From positions 124,001-188,000 of the forward strand of contig NZ_POVU01000005.1 in assembly GCF_003261585.1 (NCBI RefSeq): DNA of 64,000 nucleotides, read 5' to 3'. The DNA comes from Acinetobacter sp. MB5 (GTDB taxonomy: Bacteria; Pseudomonadota; Gammaproteobacteria; Pseudomonadales; Moraxellaceae). A program made the translations under genes and the position numbers. Position 1 is the stretch's first letter. Each line of letters starts with the position of its first letter. Below the pieces are notes generated by a model, which searched no databases, was not told where the DNA came from, and worked only from the letters and a program-made list of their open reading frames with translations. Below, in pieces: positions 28,450-38,109 of the stretch.

Positions 28450-29337
28450 ATGCAATACGAAGTTAAGCCTGCTTCTTTTTTAAGTTGTGGTGAGCAGCTT
28501 GCAGCTGATCTTTATTGGCCAACACAGGTGACTTTACCACCTGTCATTGTGATGGCAAATGGTTTCGCTTGTGAACGGAAATTCAGCTTGCCTGATGTTG
28601 CAGAGCGTTTTGCAGAACAAGGTTTTGTGGTTATATTGTTTGATTATCGAGGGTTTGGTGAAAGCACAGGGCGGCCAAGAGAATTAGTTTCAGCTAAGCA
28701 CCATTTGCAAGACTGGAAAAACGTGATTGATCAAGTTAAAACTTGGTCTCATGTAAATCAGAAACAACTGTTCCTGTGGGGTGTCTCATTTAGTGGTGGT
28801 CATGTGATGACACTTGCATCTGAGGTTCATGACATTAAAGCTATAATTGCACTTGTTCCACATGTTGATGGTTTAGCAAGTGCCTTGCGATACCCGAAAA
28901 AATTTTTACCTCAAGCATTTAAATTAGCAATTCAGGATTTGTGGGCAGCGCGCACTGGGCAAACGGTCAGCGTTCCTGTTGTTGCGAAGCAGGGAATTAG
29001 TTGCTTGGCATGCGAGGGGTGTTACGATGCTTTCATGGAAAGTGTGCCTGAAAACTCAACATGGGTAGGCCATATTCCTGCGAGAATTTTATTAGAAATT
29101 AATACGTATCGACCTACACGTATTGCTAAAAAAATCGCTTGTCCAACTTTATTGATTGCGGCACATGATGATCAGCTTATTCCAATTGCTGCAACTCAAA
29201 AAGCAGCAAAAAAAATCAAAAATATTCAGTATTTTGAATGGGAAATGACACATTTCGATGTTGTGCATAAACAAAGCGACATATTTGAGCAAGCCATTCA
29301 AACACAGTTGCAATTTTTAAAAAATCATCTCATTTAA
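28450..29337 (+). CDS. Alpha/beta hydrolase
   Basis: A 295-residue cytoplasmic hydrolase. The nucleophile elbow is WGVSFSGGHV with S113 as the likely nucleophile (the common last glycine of GxSxG is serine here, as in a subgroup of this superfamily). The acid is probably in HDDQLIP and the histidine in MTHFDVV near residue 274. The oxyanion region is MANGFACER (about 35-43). The substrate, an ester or thioester, is unknown. It is cotranscribed with map by spacing (16 bases). Confidence 0.78.
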   Translation: MQYEVKPASFLSCGEQLAADLYWPTQVTLPPVIVMANGFACERKFSLPDVAERFAEQGFVVILFDYRGFGESTGRPRELVSAKHHLQDWKNVIDQVKTWSHVNQKQLFLWGVSFSGGHVMTLASEVHDIKAIIALVPHVDGLASALRYPKKFLPQAFKLAIQDLWAARTGQTVSVPVVAKQGISCLACEGCYDAFMESVPENSTWVGHIPARILLEINTYRPTRIAKKIACPTLLIAAHDDQLIPIAATQKAAKKIKNIQYFEWEMTHFDVVHKQSDIFEQAIQTQLQFLKNHLI

Positions 29338-29387
29338 AATTTTACTTTAACTAGGAAATAGCCTAATTAATAAATAATATTCTTGTA

Positions 29388-29407
29388 AAATAGCCTAAGT
29401 AAATCTA
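29388..29407 (+). repeat. 20-base direct repeat, copy 2, after the hydrolase gene
   Basis: An exact match to 27577-27596, in the same orientation. A degenerate third piece (GAAATAGCCTAATTAA) lies at about 29354-29369. These sit between the hydrolase stop and the gcvH terminator. Confidence 0.6.
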
Positions 29408-29446
29408 ATTAAAATAATCACAAACAAAAATCCGTAAAATAAAAAA

Positions 29447-29472
29447 AAGCACAGATTTTTCTGTGCCTTTTA
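29447..29472 (-). terminator. Rho-independent terminator after gcvH
   Basis: GCACAG (29449-29454) and CTGTGC (29461-29466) pair around a six-base loop, with an A run to the left that is a T tract in the leftward transcript. It lies about 20 bases past the gcvH stop. Confidence 0.75.
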
Positions 29473-29490
29473 TAAAAAGAGAGAAGCAAA

Positions 29491-29865
29491 TTACATAGTT
29501 GCTTCGTACTCTTCAGCAGAAAGTAGTTTTTCTACATCTGCCATATTGTCTGGTTTGATTTTATACATCCAGCCAGCGCCATATGGATCATTATTCACAA
29601 GCTCAGGTTCGTCTTCTAAAGCAGCATTAACTTCAACAACGATGCCTGCAATCGGAGAATAAATGTCTGAAGCTGTTTTAACAGATTCAACAACACCAGA
29701 TTGTTCAGCAGCATCTAAATGACGATCAAGTTCAGGAACTTCAATATAAACCAAGTCACCTAGAGCATCTTGAGCATGGTCAGTGATTCCTGTAACCACA
29801 AAATCACCTTCAATGCGCGCCCATTCATGTGTTGCTGCGTATTTCAAATCATTTGGATGGTTCAT
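29491..29865 (-). CDS. gcvH: Glycine cleavage system H protein
   Basis: Lipoyl carrier protein of the glycine cleavage complex, shuttling the aminomethyl group between P and T proteins. The 124-residue length is normal. The lipoylated lysine is K63 in [12 protein letters not shown]. The start is supported by GGAG before the ATG. No other gcv gene is in the window, so the complex is not clustered here. A terminator follows directly. Confidence 0.95.
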   Translation of the reverse strand: MNHPNDLKYAATHEWARIEGDFVVTGITDHAQDALGDLVYIEVPELDRHLDAAEQSGVVESVKTASDIYSPIAGIVVEVNAALEDEPELVNNDPYGAGWMYKIKPDNMADVEKLLSAEEYEATM

Positions 29866-29940
29866 AACAACTCCATAATTAAAATCAGTAATTGCAGTGA
29901 TTTATACCTGTTTTTATTCAAAAACAAAAGTTAAAAATAT

Positions 29941-31773
29941 TCAATCTACTAAGAAACCACCAGTTTGTCTTTGCCATAACTGAGCGTAGATTCCATGTAG
30001 CTCAAGCAGCTCGGTGTGAGAGCCTTGCTCAACGATTTTACCTTGATCCAGCACCACAATTCGATCCATTTTTGCAATTGTAGATAATCGATGGGCAATT
30101 GCAATTACCGTTTTACCTGCCATTAAGTCATTTAGACTGGATTGGATTGCAGCTTCAACTTCTGAGTCTAGTGCACTTGTTGCTTCATCTAAAATCAAAA
30201 TAGGAGCATCTTTTAAAAAGACGCGGGCGATGGCAATACGTTGGCGTTGTCCACCGGAAAGCTTAACACCTCGTTCACCAACATAAGCATCGAGACCTTT
30301 GTTGCCGCGTACATCGGACAAGTTTTCAATAAATTCTTTAACTTTGGCTTTTTCAATTGCATAGTCAAATTCTTCATTCGTCGCATCATTACGTCCATAA
30401 CGAATATTGTCAGAGACGGTGCGGTGTAATAAAGAAGTATCTTGAGTAACTAATGCAATGTGCTGTCTTAGACTGTCTTGGGTAACTTCAGCGATGTTTT
30501 GCCCATCAATTTCAATTGTCCCTTTTTGGATATCATAAAAATGCAGCAACAATTGAATGAGCGTGGATTTACCTGCGCCTGAACGACCAACAATCCCAAT
30601 TTTCTCACCAGGTTGAATATTTAAATTAAAGTGATCAATGACATTACGGTTCTGGTTATAAGAAAAGCAGACATCTTTAAACTCAATATGACCGCCTTGT
30701 TTTAATTGTAGGGGTTGAGCATTTTCTATATCTACGATTGAAACAGGTTGAGCGAGGGTATTTTTACCATCTTGAATCGTCCCAATATTTTCAAACAACA
30801 TTGAGATTTGCCACATGACAAACTCACTGAGGCTATTGAGCTTTAAAATCATGGCGGTTGTTGCCGCAATAATCCCGAGTTCAACTTGTCCAAGTGTCCA
30901 TAAATAAACAGCGGTACCCAATACACCGATAAATAGAACTGCACTGAGGAGTTTTAGGCTCAGCTCGAACAAGGTTGCGAGACGCATCTGTTTATAGACA
31001 GTGACCATAAATTCTTGCATGGATGTCTTTGCAAATTGGCTTTCGCGTTGCGTATGAGCGAAAAGTTTAACGGTTTGGATGTTGGTATATGCATCGGTAA
31101 TACGGCCTGTCATCACGGCGCGTGCATCGGCTTGTTTTTTTGAGATTTGGATCATGCGTGGCACAAAGAATGTTGCAGCCAATACAAATAATCCTAGCCA
31201 TACAAAAAGTGGAATTAATAAACTTGGTGCGACATTTCCAAGCATCAGGCTGACAGAAATAAAATAGATGATCACATACGCTAGAATATCGCCCAAAATA
31301 ACCCAAAATTCGCGTACAGCAAGTGCCGTTTGCATAATTTTGGCAGCTAATCGACCTGAAAACTCATTAGAGAAGAAATCCAGACTTTGCTGCATCATTA
31401 AATTATGAAAACGCCATCTGAGACGCATTGGGAAAGAGCTAAATAAAATTTGATGGCGAATAATAGACTGCATCGTTGCAAACACTATATTTGCAGCCAA
31501 TATGCCAACCAGCATGAGTAACTGTCGAGCATGCTCTTGAATGAAGCTGTTCGGATGACTTTGACTTAACCAGTCTACCAAATGTCCAATTTGTGAGAAG
31601 AATAGCGCTTCAAAACTTGCTGTAGCCGCAGTAAGAAGCACTAATATAATCAGATAATGTTTTAGACCAGCGGCACATTGCCAAACAAATGGGAAAAAAT
31701 CTTTAGGCAATGGTTTGTTTAAGTTTTCGGAAGGATAGGGATCTACTCGTCGTTCAAACCATTTTAATAACAT
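29941..31773 (-). CDS. ABC transporter, fused permease and ATPase (exporter type)
   Basis: A 610-residue half-transporter that should act as a homodimer in the inner membrane. The transmembrane domain (about 30-330) has six hydrophobic helices. The nucleotide-binding domain carries Walker A GRSGAGKST (about 393-401), signature LSGGQRQR (about 505) and Walker B ILILDEATSALD (about 522). The exported substrate is unknown; lipid A flippase (MsbA) and multidrug pumps share this layout, and no lpxK partner is adjacent to support MsbA. It starts with GGAG ahead of the ATG and precedes gcvH in the same direction. Confidence 0.85.
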   Translation of the reverse strand: MLLKWFERRVDPYPSENLNKPLPKDFFPFVWQCAAGLKHYLIILVLLTAATASFEALFFSQIGHLVDWLSQSHPNSFIQEHARQLLMLVGILAANIVFATMQSIIRHQILFSSFPMRLRWRFHNLMMQQSLDFFSNEFSGRLAAKIMQTALAVREFWVILGDILAYVIIYFISVSLMLGNVAPSLLIPLFVWLGLFVLAATFFVPRMIQISKKQADARAVMTGRITDAYTNIQTVKLFAHTQRESQFAKTSMQEFMVTVYKQMRLATLFELSLKLLSAVLFIGVLGTAVYLWTLGQVELGIIAATTAMILKLNSLSEFVMWQISMLFENIGTIQDGKNTLAQPVSIVDIENAQPLQLKQGGHIEFKDVCFSYNQNRNVIDHFNLNIQPGEKIGIVGRSGAGKSTLIQLLLHFYDIQKGTIEIDGQNIAEVTQDSLRQHIALVTQDTSLLHRTVSDNIRYGRNDATNEEFDYAIEKAKVKEFIENLSDVRGNKGLDAYVGERGVKLSGGQRQRIAIARVFLKDAPILILDEATSALDSEVEAAIQSSLNDLMAGKTVIAIAHRLSTIAKMDRIVVLDQGKIVEQGSHTELLELHGIYAQLWQRQTGGFLVD

Positions 31774-31857
31774 ACATTTTCTCCAAAGCTGTAGGTGTAT
31801 TAAAACCGAAAAGCGCCTTTGAAGAAAATGTAATATGCAAAATTCTGCAATTAAAAA

Positions 31858-33096
31858 TTATTTTGTGGCTAAACTCTGCAAATCAATTTGTGAGGCTGAC
31901 TGATAAATTCTTAAACCAAATTCAGGCAGAATAGAGATTAGATGATCAAAAATATCGGATTGGATATTTTCATAATCAATCCAGACTGTTGTGCTAATAA
32001 AAGCATAAATTTCGATAGGCAAGCCCATGCTAGTTGGTTGAAGTTGACGAACAATGAGCGTTTGGTCTTGTGCAATGCCTTCGTGTTGACGTAAATAGAA
32101 ATTCACATAAGCTCGGAAAGTGCCCAAGTTGGTTAGACGGCGCTGATTATATTCAGACTGATTGGAGAGTTGATTATTGAATTCTTCTAATTCATTTTCT
32201 TTTGAGTTGAGATAATTGTTGAGCAACAAGAAGTCTTTTAACCGTTGATGTTCTTCAAAAGTCATGAAGTGTACGCTGCTTTGATCGATATAAAGCGCTC
32301 GCTTCATACGGCGTACGCCAGATTGGGTCATACCACGCCAGTTACGGAATGTATCGGTGACCAATTTATTGGTAGGAATTGTGGTGATGGTTTTATCAAA
32401 ATTTTGCACGGTAATGGTATGTAATGACATATCAATGACATCGCCATCTGCATTGAGTGATGACATTTCAATCCAGTCCCCAATACGGATCATGTCATAA
32501 GAAGAAATTTGCACACTGGCAACCAGAGACAAAATGGTATTTTGAAACACTAACATCAGTACCGTTGCCATTGCACCGAAACCAGCCAGTAGGGTAAAGA
32601 CATCTTTTTTCAGGAATGTTCCTAAGATCATTAACCCACAAATGATAAACAGCATTAATTTGACGAGTTGCAGATAACCCTTAATTGGCTTGTTTCGCGA
32701 GTTAGGATTACGTTGGTAGATCGCATTAAAGACATTCAGAATTTCGCTAATGGTGCGAGCAATACTCAGGAAAATAAATGCCTGACACAGCATTTGAACC
32801 AGATATACCAGTTTTGCAGATAGATGTGGAACAGTGTCTATCCCATTCATAATAATAAGTGCAGGAACAATATTCGAGAAACGCTGAATGACACTGTGTT
32901 CGGCAAGAATGGAGTTCGTTGCAAATGTCATCTTGAGCAAAATTTTACGAATGCCGCGAACAACGATTTGTTTGGCAATAAAATTAGCAACAAATGCAGA
33001 AAAAATCAGGATGCCTAAACCACTGAGCATTTCTAACCATGGGAACTTATTTGCCCAAGTCTGGAGATCCTGAATATATTGGGAAAAATTAAACAA
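31858..33096 (-). CDS. Mechanosensitive ion channel, MscS family
   Basis: Inner-membrane tension-gated channel protecting against osmotic downshock. The 412-residue protein has about five hydrophobic helices (from about 25 to 185) followed by the MscS beta domain, where VLMLVFQNTILSLVASVQI is the pore-lining helix region and RIGDWIEMSSLNADGDVIDM is the conserved domain start. The C-terminus is a mixed alpha/beta cytoplasmic vestibule. The reading begins at a TTG with AGG four bases upstream; the first in-frame ATG is 22 codons later, so the exact start is uncertain. It is upstream of the ABC exporter by 84 bases. Confidence 0.85.
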   Translation of the reverse strand: MFNFSQYIQDLQTWANKFPWLEMLSGLGILIFSAFVANFIAKQIVVRGIRKILLKMTFATNSILAEHSVIQRFSNIVPALIIMNGIDTVPHLSAKLVYLVQMLCQAFIFLSIARTISEILNVFNAIYQRNPNSRNKPIKGYLQLVKLMLFIICGLMILGTFLKKDVFTLLAGFGAMATVLMLVFQNTILSLVASVQISSYDMIRIGDWIEMSSLNADGDVIDMSLHTITVQNFDKTITTIPTNKLVTDTFRNWRGMTQSGVRRMKRALYIDQSSVHFMTFEEHQRLKDFLLLNNYLNSKENELEEFNNQLSNQSEYNQRRLTNLGTFRAYVNFYLRQHEGIAQDQTLIVRQLQPTSMGLPIEIYAFISTTVWIDYENIQSDIFDHLISILPEFGLRIYQSASQIDLQSLATK

Positions 33097-33203
33097 AATA
33101 CCTAAGCCTTATACCAAAACTAACCCATATTGTACGGTTTTTTTTAATATAGACTTAGGCAAGTTTAAATAAATAAACGTTTTATTATGATTGAATTACA
33201 GAC

Positions 33204-33740
33204 TTACCACATCAGATCATCTGGAATGACATATGCTGCGTATGGGTCTTCTTCATCTGTGGTTTGTTGATTAGTATCTTCTTTTTTCCATAAAATAAAA
33301 CCTTCCATTTTTTGGTCAATACGCTCTGCTAATGCTTGTGGTAGGAACGCATAACGGTCATTTTCTTTGGCAATTACCAAACTTCCTGAAACCAAGGCAT
33401 TGTAAATTTGCTGATGGATATAAACTTTCTTGATTTTATTTTCATCTATAAACTGGTAGCTAATATCACCATCAGTGTCTTTAATTTTGTGCTGACCAAT
33501 CATTTGCACAATATTGCCTTTTAAGGTTTTTTCCTCAAGTTGACGCTGTTTTTCAGAATTGAGTGCCTGATCTTTTTCCTGTTTTTGTTGCTGATCTTGG
33601 GCAATTTTCGCTTTCAGCTCAGCTTCGTTACTTACACCTGTGCGCTGTTCGTGCTGTGCCTGTTTGCTCAATTTCTTTGCTTTTTTATTATCAACGAGAC
33701 CTGCTTTTAAAAGCTGAGCCTGTAAAGCATTTTTAACCAT
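33204..33740 (-). CDS. DUF2058 (YaiL-like) protein
   Basis: A 178-residue soluble protein of the DUF2058 group. The N-terminus MVKNALQAQLLKAGLVDNKKA is the family hallmark, followed by a highly charged helical region rich in Lys, Gln and Glu (about 20-75) and a C-terminal mixed domain with KVYIHQQIYNALVSGSL. The function is unknown; the charged helix suggests RNA or nucleoid contacts (inference only). It lies 18 bases after the DUF1275 gene and probably belongs to the sstT run. Confidence 0.82.
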   Translation of the reverse strand: MVKNALQAQLLKAGLVDNKKAKKLSKQAQHEQRTGVSNEAELKAKIAQDQQQKQEKDQALNSEKQRQLEEKTLKGNIVQMIGQHKIKDTDGDISYQFIDENKIKKVYIHQQIYNALVSGSLVIAKENDRYAFLPQALAERIDQKMEGFILWKKEDTNQQTTDEEDPYAAYVIPDDLMW

Positions 33741-33758
33741 AAGATAAATCCAACAAAA

Positions 33759-34430
33759 TTAGTGATGTAACTGTTTACGAATATACAGTGCCCAATATGT
33801 CAGGCTCATTGCCAAACTCATAAACACTGGAATTAGGAAAGTATGTAAGTTTAAATAAGGATACAGCCAAGCGACAAGAATCCCACCACATAAAAATCCA
33901 AGTAAAATGACAACAAGTAAGAGAATGCGGCGTTTTTCTACAGCTAATCCACGTAGTAGATAACCTAAATTTAACCCTAAATCTGTGAGTAAACCTGTTA
34001 AATGTGTGGTTCGGATAATTGCACCTTTATAGTGGCTGACCATAGCATTTTGCATTCCCATCGCAACGCAAGCCCAAAGCAAAGCGTAACGAGGATAATA
34101 GGGAATAAACAGCCAACAGAGAAAAATACATAATCCAGACAGACTTAAGGGAATACCGTAGCGACGGCCAAGTCGAAAATGACTGTTACCAAGTAAGTAA
34201 CCACTATACAGAGAGCCGAGCACAAAACTGGTAATGACGCAAATGCCGTAGAGGGCTTGCATGGATTGCCCATGCATGATGGCAATGGCAAGCATGCTGA
34301 CATTGCCTGTCATATGTGAAACCGTTTGATGCCAAATGCTTAACAGCCCAAGTGCATTGACCATGCCCGCATTGAAGGCGAGAAAAAATGCACCGAGCTG
34401 AACCCAAACAGGTAATGTTTGAAATGGCAT
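33759..34430 (-). CDS. DUF1275 (YoaK-like) membrane protein
   Basis: A 223-residue inner-membrane protein with six or seven hydrophobic helices. The family motif around FFLAFNAGMVNALGLLSIW, VSHMTGNVS and RTTHLTGLLTDLG identifies DUF1275 of the YoaK type. No function is established for these proteins. It lies between the sstT gene (24 bases) and DUF2058 gene (18 bases), so it is likely cotranscribed with them. Confidence 0.82.
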   Translation of the reverse strand: MPFQTLPVWVQLGAFFLAFNAGMVNALGLLSIWHQTVSHMTGNVSMLAIAIMHGQSMQALYGICVITSFVLGSLYSGYLLGNSHFRLGRRYGIPLSLSGLCIFLCWLFIPYYPRYALLWACVAMGMQNAMVSHYKGAIIRTTHLTGLLTDLGLNLGYLLRGLAVEKRRILLLVVILLGFLCGGILVAWLYPYLNLHTFLIPVFMSLAMSLTYWALYIRKQLHH

Positions 34431-34454
34431 ATCACGATCATGTAAGTAAAAGAT

Positions 34455-35657
34455 TTATTTATCTTTATACCCTTGATCGACTGCAATTACAAATAACACA
34501 TCTGTTGATGAGTTAAGTGCTGTTTCGGTTGAATCTTGAAGTACGCTAATCACCATACCAATCGCAACGACTTGCATGGCAACTTCTGAAGAAATACCAA
34601 ATAAGCCACATGCAACAGGAACCAGTAACAAAGAACCACCAGCAACACCAGAAGCACCACATGCAGATACCGTTGCGACGACACACAAAATAATCATTGT
34701 GGTTAAGTCAGCTTGAACACCCAAAGTATTTACAGTAGCTAAAGCAAGTGTGGTAATGGTTACGGCTGCACCAGACATGTTAATGGTTGAACCTAATGGA
34801 ATAACAACGTTTGATGTTGATTCATCTACACCACAACGGCGAGCAAGGTCTAGGTTAACTGGAATGTTTGCTGCTGAGCTACGTGTAAAAAATGCAGTAA
34901 TACCGCTTTCGCGTAAACATTTAAACACTAACGGATATGGATTGCCTTTAATGACAAGAGCGACCAGAATCGGGTTGATGACTAAAGCAACAAAGAACAT
35001 TGTACCAAGTAACACAGCCAGCAAGTGCGTGTAACTGATTAAGGTGCTCATACCTGAATTTGCAAATGTAACCGCAACTAAACCAAAAATCCCGATTGGA
35101 GCAAAGCTAATCACCACTTTAATGACTTTTGCAATTGCTTCAGCACTATCATGCAAAAATGCTTTGGTTGAGTTACTGCTATGATGAAAAGCCATACCCA
35201 AAATCAGCGCCCAAGCTAAAATCCCAATAAAGTTAGCTTCACTCAGGGCAACAACTGGGTTTGATACAAAACTTAATACCAAATTTTTCAATACGACACT
35301 TAAACTGCTTGGTGGTTGTAAAGATTGATCACCTGCGAGATGCAACACCAATGTCGTTGGGAATAAACGATCTGCAATCACAGCACTAAATGCAGCCAAT
35401 AGCATCCCTGTGACATACATTAGCAAAATAGGTTTAAAGTTTTTTGCACTTTGTTCTGCCTGAAAGTTGGCAATAGATGAAATCACCAAAACAAATACAA
35501 GAATAGGTGCAACAGATTTTAAAGCCTTAATAAAAATATCACCGAGAAGGCTCAGGTAGGGGGCAGCATTTGGGAAAAGAAGGGCAACAGCGACCCCTAA
35601 AATAATTGCAATGACAATCCGCGTCACTAAGCTAGATTGTTTAAGAGCTGAAAGCAT
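34455..35657 (-). CDS. sstT: Serine/threonine sodium symporter
   Basis: Dicarboxylate/amino acid:cation symporter family member of 400 residues, close to SstT in length and order. The key substrate-site region is [19 protein letters not shown], followed by [16 protein letters not shown]; eight transmembrane segments and two re-entrant loops are the expected topology. The predicted role is sodium-coupled uptake of serine and threonine. It is the first gene of a probable run sstT, DUF1275, DUF2058. Confidence 0.9.
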   Translation of the reverse strand: MLSALKQSSLVTRIVIAIILGVAVALLFPNAAPYLSLLGDIFIKALKSVAPILVFVLVISSIANFQAEQSAKNFKPILLMYVTGMLLAAFSAVIADRLFPTTLVLHLAGDQSLQPPSSLSVVLKNLVLSFVSNPVVALSEANFIGILAWALILGMAFHHSSNSTKAFLHDSAEAIAKVIKVVISFAPIGIFGLVAVTFANSGMSTLISYTHLLAVLLGTMFFVALVINPILVALVIKGNPYPLVFKCLRESGITAFFTRSSAANIPVNLDLARRCGVDESTSNVVIPLGSTINMSGAAVTITTLALATVNTLGVQADLTTMIILCVVATVSACGASGVAGGSLLLVPVACGLFGISSEVAMQVVAIGMVISVLQDSTETALNSSTDVLFVIAVDQGYKDK

Positions 35658-35894
35658 AAGAAAGCCTTAAAAAAACCAATTGAGGTTCAGAATCAACAAG
35701 CGCGCTATTCTATAGAAAAAATACAGAATCTTACATTTTTACTGCTATAAAAATAGACTTTTTATGAGTTAAATTGATATTTATTTTAATTAAGTTTTTG
35801 AATTTTAATAAATTTGAGTTAAACAGTAAATTTTAGATTGTTTTATACTTTGTTGATAAAACAAGCAAAAACATACTGTTTAACTTAATGAAAC

Positions 35895-36224
35895 TTATTC
35901 TGCTGTTACAGCAGTTGGGTGATCGGAATGGAAACGATAAATATTATTTAATATTTTTGTGAATCTTTGATCTTTAATTGAATAAAAAATTTGTTTGCCA
36001 GAACGTCGAGTTGTGACCACATTGTTTTTACGCAAAATCATCAGTTGCTGAGAAAGCGTTGGCTGTAAAATTTCACTTTTAGCTTCAATCTCAGACACAT
36101 TAAGTTCTTCATTTAGAAGTAGACTTAGGATAAGCAAGCGATCTTTATTACCAAGTGACTTGAGTACACTCACAATATCTTCGGATAACTCACGAATCAC
36201 ATCAATATCTAGTGGTTCGTTCAT
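35895..36224 (-). CDS. ArsR-family transcriptional regulator
   Basis: A 109-residue winged helix-turn-helix repressor. The recognition region LNVSEIEAKSEILQPTLSQQLMILRKNNVV (about 45-75) and the wing RRSGKQIFYSIKDQR are typical. There are no clustered cysteines or histidines of the classic metal-sensing type, so the effector may be non-metal. It stands alone between sstT and a 385-base A+T-rich gap. The target gene is not evident. Confidence 0.83.
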   Translation of the reverse strand: MNEPLDIDVIRELSEDIVSVLKSLGNKDRLLILSLLLNEELNVSEIEAKSEILQPTLSQQLMILRKNNVVTTRRSGKQIFYSIKDQRFTKILNNIYRFHSDHPTAVTAE

Positions 36225-36609
36225 TTTTCCCCCTTATATAAGATTGCTATAATTTATTAATAAATATACAAAAAAGATGTGTACAAAAAATGGATTTTGT
36301 TATTCTTTGCGTATATTTGTAACTAAAGAAAATAAGAAACATGATCAAATTCAATATCATTTACCAAATTAAATAATATTTTTTCTGAAATAATCCAATT
36401 TATGTTCAAAAGTAGACTCATGTTTAAAAATAAATATTTTAAATTAAATTTAAATTAATTGTTAAAATATCATATAGTTATGAAATTTAATTGTAAGTAA
36501 TAGAAAAAAACTATCAGTATTGTATTTTTATGATTTTTCCATGAGATCAAACTTTTTGTAGTGACTTGGTATAATATGCGTGAAAATTTTATGTGCAACC
36601 ATTTCACTC
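36225..36609. other. A+T-rich intergenic region between the ArsR gene and the patA-like gene
   Basis: About 385 bases, mostly A and T, with no plausible coding frame. The right end holds an extended -10 promoter (36567-36575) for the O-acetylation cluster. Confidence 0.5.
36567..36575 (+). promoter_or_regulatory. Extended -10 promoter of the O-acetylation cluster
   Basis: TGGTATAAT: a perfect TATAAT preceded by the TGn extension, with only a poor -35. Transcription would begin near 36582, just inside an in-frame GTG at 36580, so the ATG at 36610 is the better start for the gene. Confidence 0.6.
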
Positions 36610-38109
36610 ATGTTTTCCTTTCTATCAATTGAGTTCGCACTCTCTTTTATAGGCTTCTTTTGCCTGTATTGGGGCTTACGGAAAATGCCTCAGATGCAGA
36701 ATATTCTGCTTGTTATTGCCAGTTATGTGTGCATTTTTTTAATGTCTAACTGGATCGCAGTCACTGTGATTGCGAGTTATAGCTGTATTATTTATTTACT
36801 TTCTGTTTCGATGGATCGCTGGACTCAACATAAGAAAAAAATCTTTCTGACAGCAGTTCTACTTACACTGATACAACTCGCATTTTTTAAATACTATGAT
36901 TTCTTTCGCCAACAAGCGAGCTTAACTCTTGGCGCAATGCATTTAGATAGTTCATTTTTAGTGTCCAATCTATTATTGCCTTTAGGGATTTCTTATTATT
37001 CATTTCAGTCGATTAGTTATTTGCTCAGTCGCTATCACAATGAAACAGAAGTTCCTCGTTTTAACTTGCCACAGCTTTTGCTGCATTTTTCATTTTTTGC
37101 AACAATTACGGCAGGCCCAATTGCACGTGCAAAGAGTGCTAAAGGTTTAACAGATATTCAAAATCAGCCCTGTGGTATGAGTGCGCAAATTTGCCAAACT
37201 GAACCCCGTAAGATTTTGTACCCAAGTCTGGCTTTTGGTTTGATTTTACTTGCGCTAATTAAAAAGTGGTGGATTGCAGGCTGGTTAGCTGATCACTGGG
37301 TCAATCCAGTTTTTGAAAATCCAATGCAATATCACTCTTTAGAAGTGCTCTGTGCAATTTACGGTTATACCTTGCAGTTGTTCCTCGATTTCTCAGGTTA
37401 CAGTGAAATGATGATTGCATTTGGTTTATTGCTGGGTTTCCGTTTACCTGTCAATTTTCGTGCGCCATTGTTAGCACATAATATCCGTGACTTTTGGGAT
37501 AAATGGCATATCAGCCTTTCTACATGGATTCGTGACTATATTTACATTCCATTGGGGGGGAGTCGAGGCGGGTTTACACGGACACAAGTTAACTTACTGG
37601 TTGCGATGGTTCTTTCGGGCGTATGGCATGGTTCAGGCTGGAATTTTTTTGTGTGGGGATTCCTCAATGGCTTGGGTCTTGTCTTGCTCAACATTGGCGA
37701 TAAGATTTACGAAAAAGTCCGTGGTGTTAACGCAAAAGAGTCTCGTGATGTCTTAGCTAAAACAGGCTGGTTTGGAAAAGCGATTGGAATATTAATCACG
37801 ATTCATTTTGTTTGCTTCTGTTTCGTCTTTTTCCGCGCCAAAAGTATGGATGAAGCTTTACAAGTATTTCATGCCTTATTCCAAAATACAGTCAATGTCT
37901 CTTGGTCTAATAACCCACTGTATCTGTTAGGAATATTGCTTATTTCATGGGTGGTTTATCCACTTGTGCGTCAAAACGCGCAGAAATTGGCTGGAATCTT
38001 TACTCGAATTCCAAAATATGCTGTTTCGGTCCCTTTATTTATTGTCTTCTTACTTGTGTTGATTTGTGCACCATCAGGTATTCCAGGATTTATCTATGCA
38101 AACTTCTGA
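36610..38109 (+). CDS. MBOAT-family O-acyltransferase, PatA/AlgI-like
   Basis: Polytopic inner-membrane protein that is expected to carry acetyl groups across the membrane for O-acetylation of a cell-wall polymer. The MBOAT signature is strong: FWDKWHISLSTWIRDYIYIP near residue 295 and LSGVWHGSGWNFFVWG with H340 as the invariant catalytic histidine. Ten or more hydrophobic segments are visible in about 500 residues. The ATG at 36610 is preferred over GTG 36580 because the -10 box lies at 36570-36575. It overlaps the next gene. With the two SGNH proteins downstream the best match is a PatA of peptidoglycan O-acetylation; AlgI and DltB have the same fold. Confidence 0.85.
   Translation: MFSFLSIEFALSFIGFFCLYWGLRKMPQMQNILLVIASYVCIFLMSNWIAVTVIASYSCIIYLLSVSMDRWTQHKKKIFLTAVLLTLIQLAFFKYYDFFRQQASLTLGAMHLDSSFLVSNLLLPLGISYYSFQSISYLLSRYHNETEVPRFNLPQLLLHFSFFATITAGPIARAKSAKGLTDIQNQPCGMSAQICQTEPRKILYPSLAFGLILLALIKKWWIAGWLADHWVNPVFENPMQYHSLEVLCAIYGYTLQLFLDFSGYSEMMIAFGLLLGFRLPVNFRAPLLAHNIRDFWDKWHISLSTWIRDYIYIPLGGSRGGFTRTQVNLLVAMVLSGVWHGSGWNFFVWGFLNGLGLVLLNIGDKIYEKVRGVNAKESRDVLAKTGWFGKAIGILITIHFVCFCFVFFRAKSMDEALQVFHALFQNTVNVSWSNNPLYLLGILLISWVVYPLVRQNAQKLAGIFTRIPKYAVSVPLFIVFLLVLICAPSGIPGFIYANF

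Noticed and set aside
29941..31773. Naming the ABC exporter msbA
   Set aside because: The half-transporter layout fits, but no lpxK or other lipid A gene is adjacent and multidrug exporters look alike.
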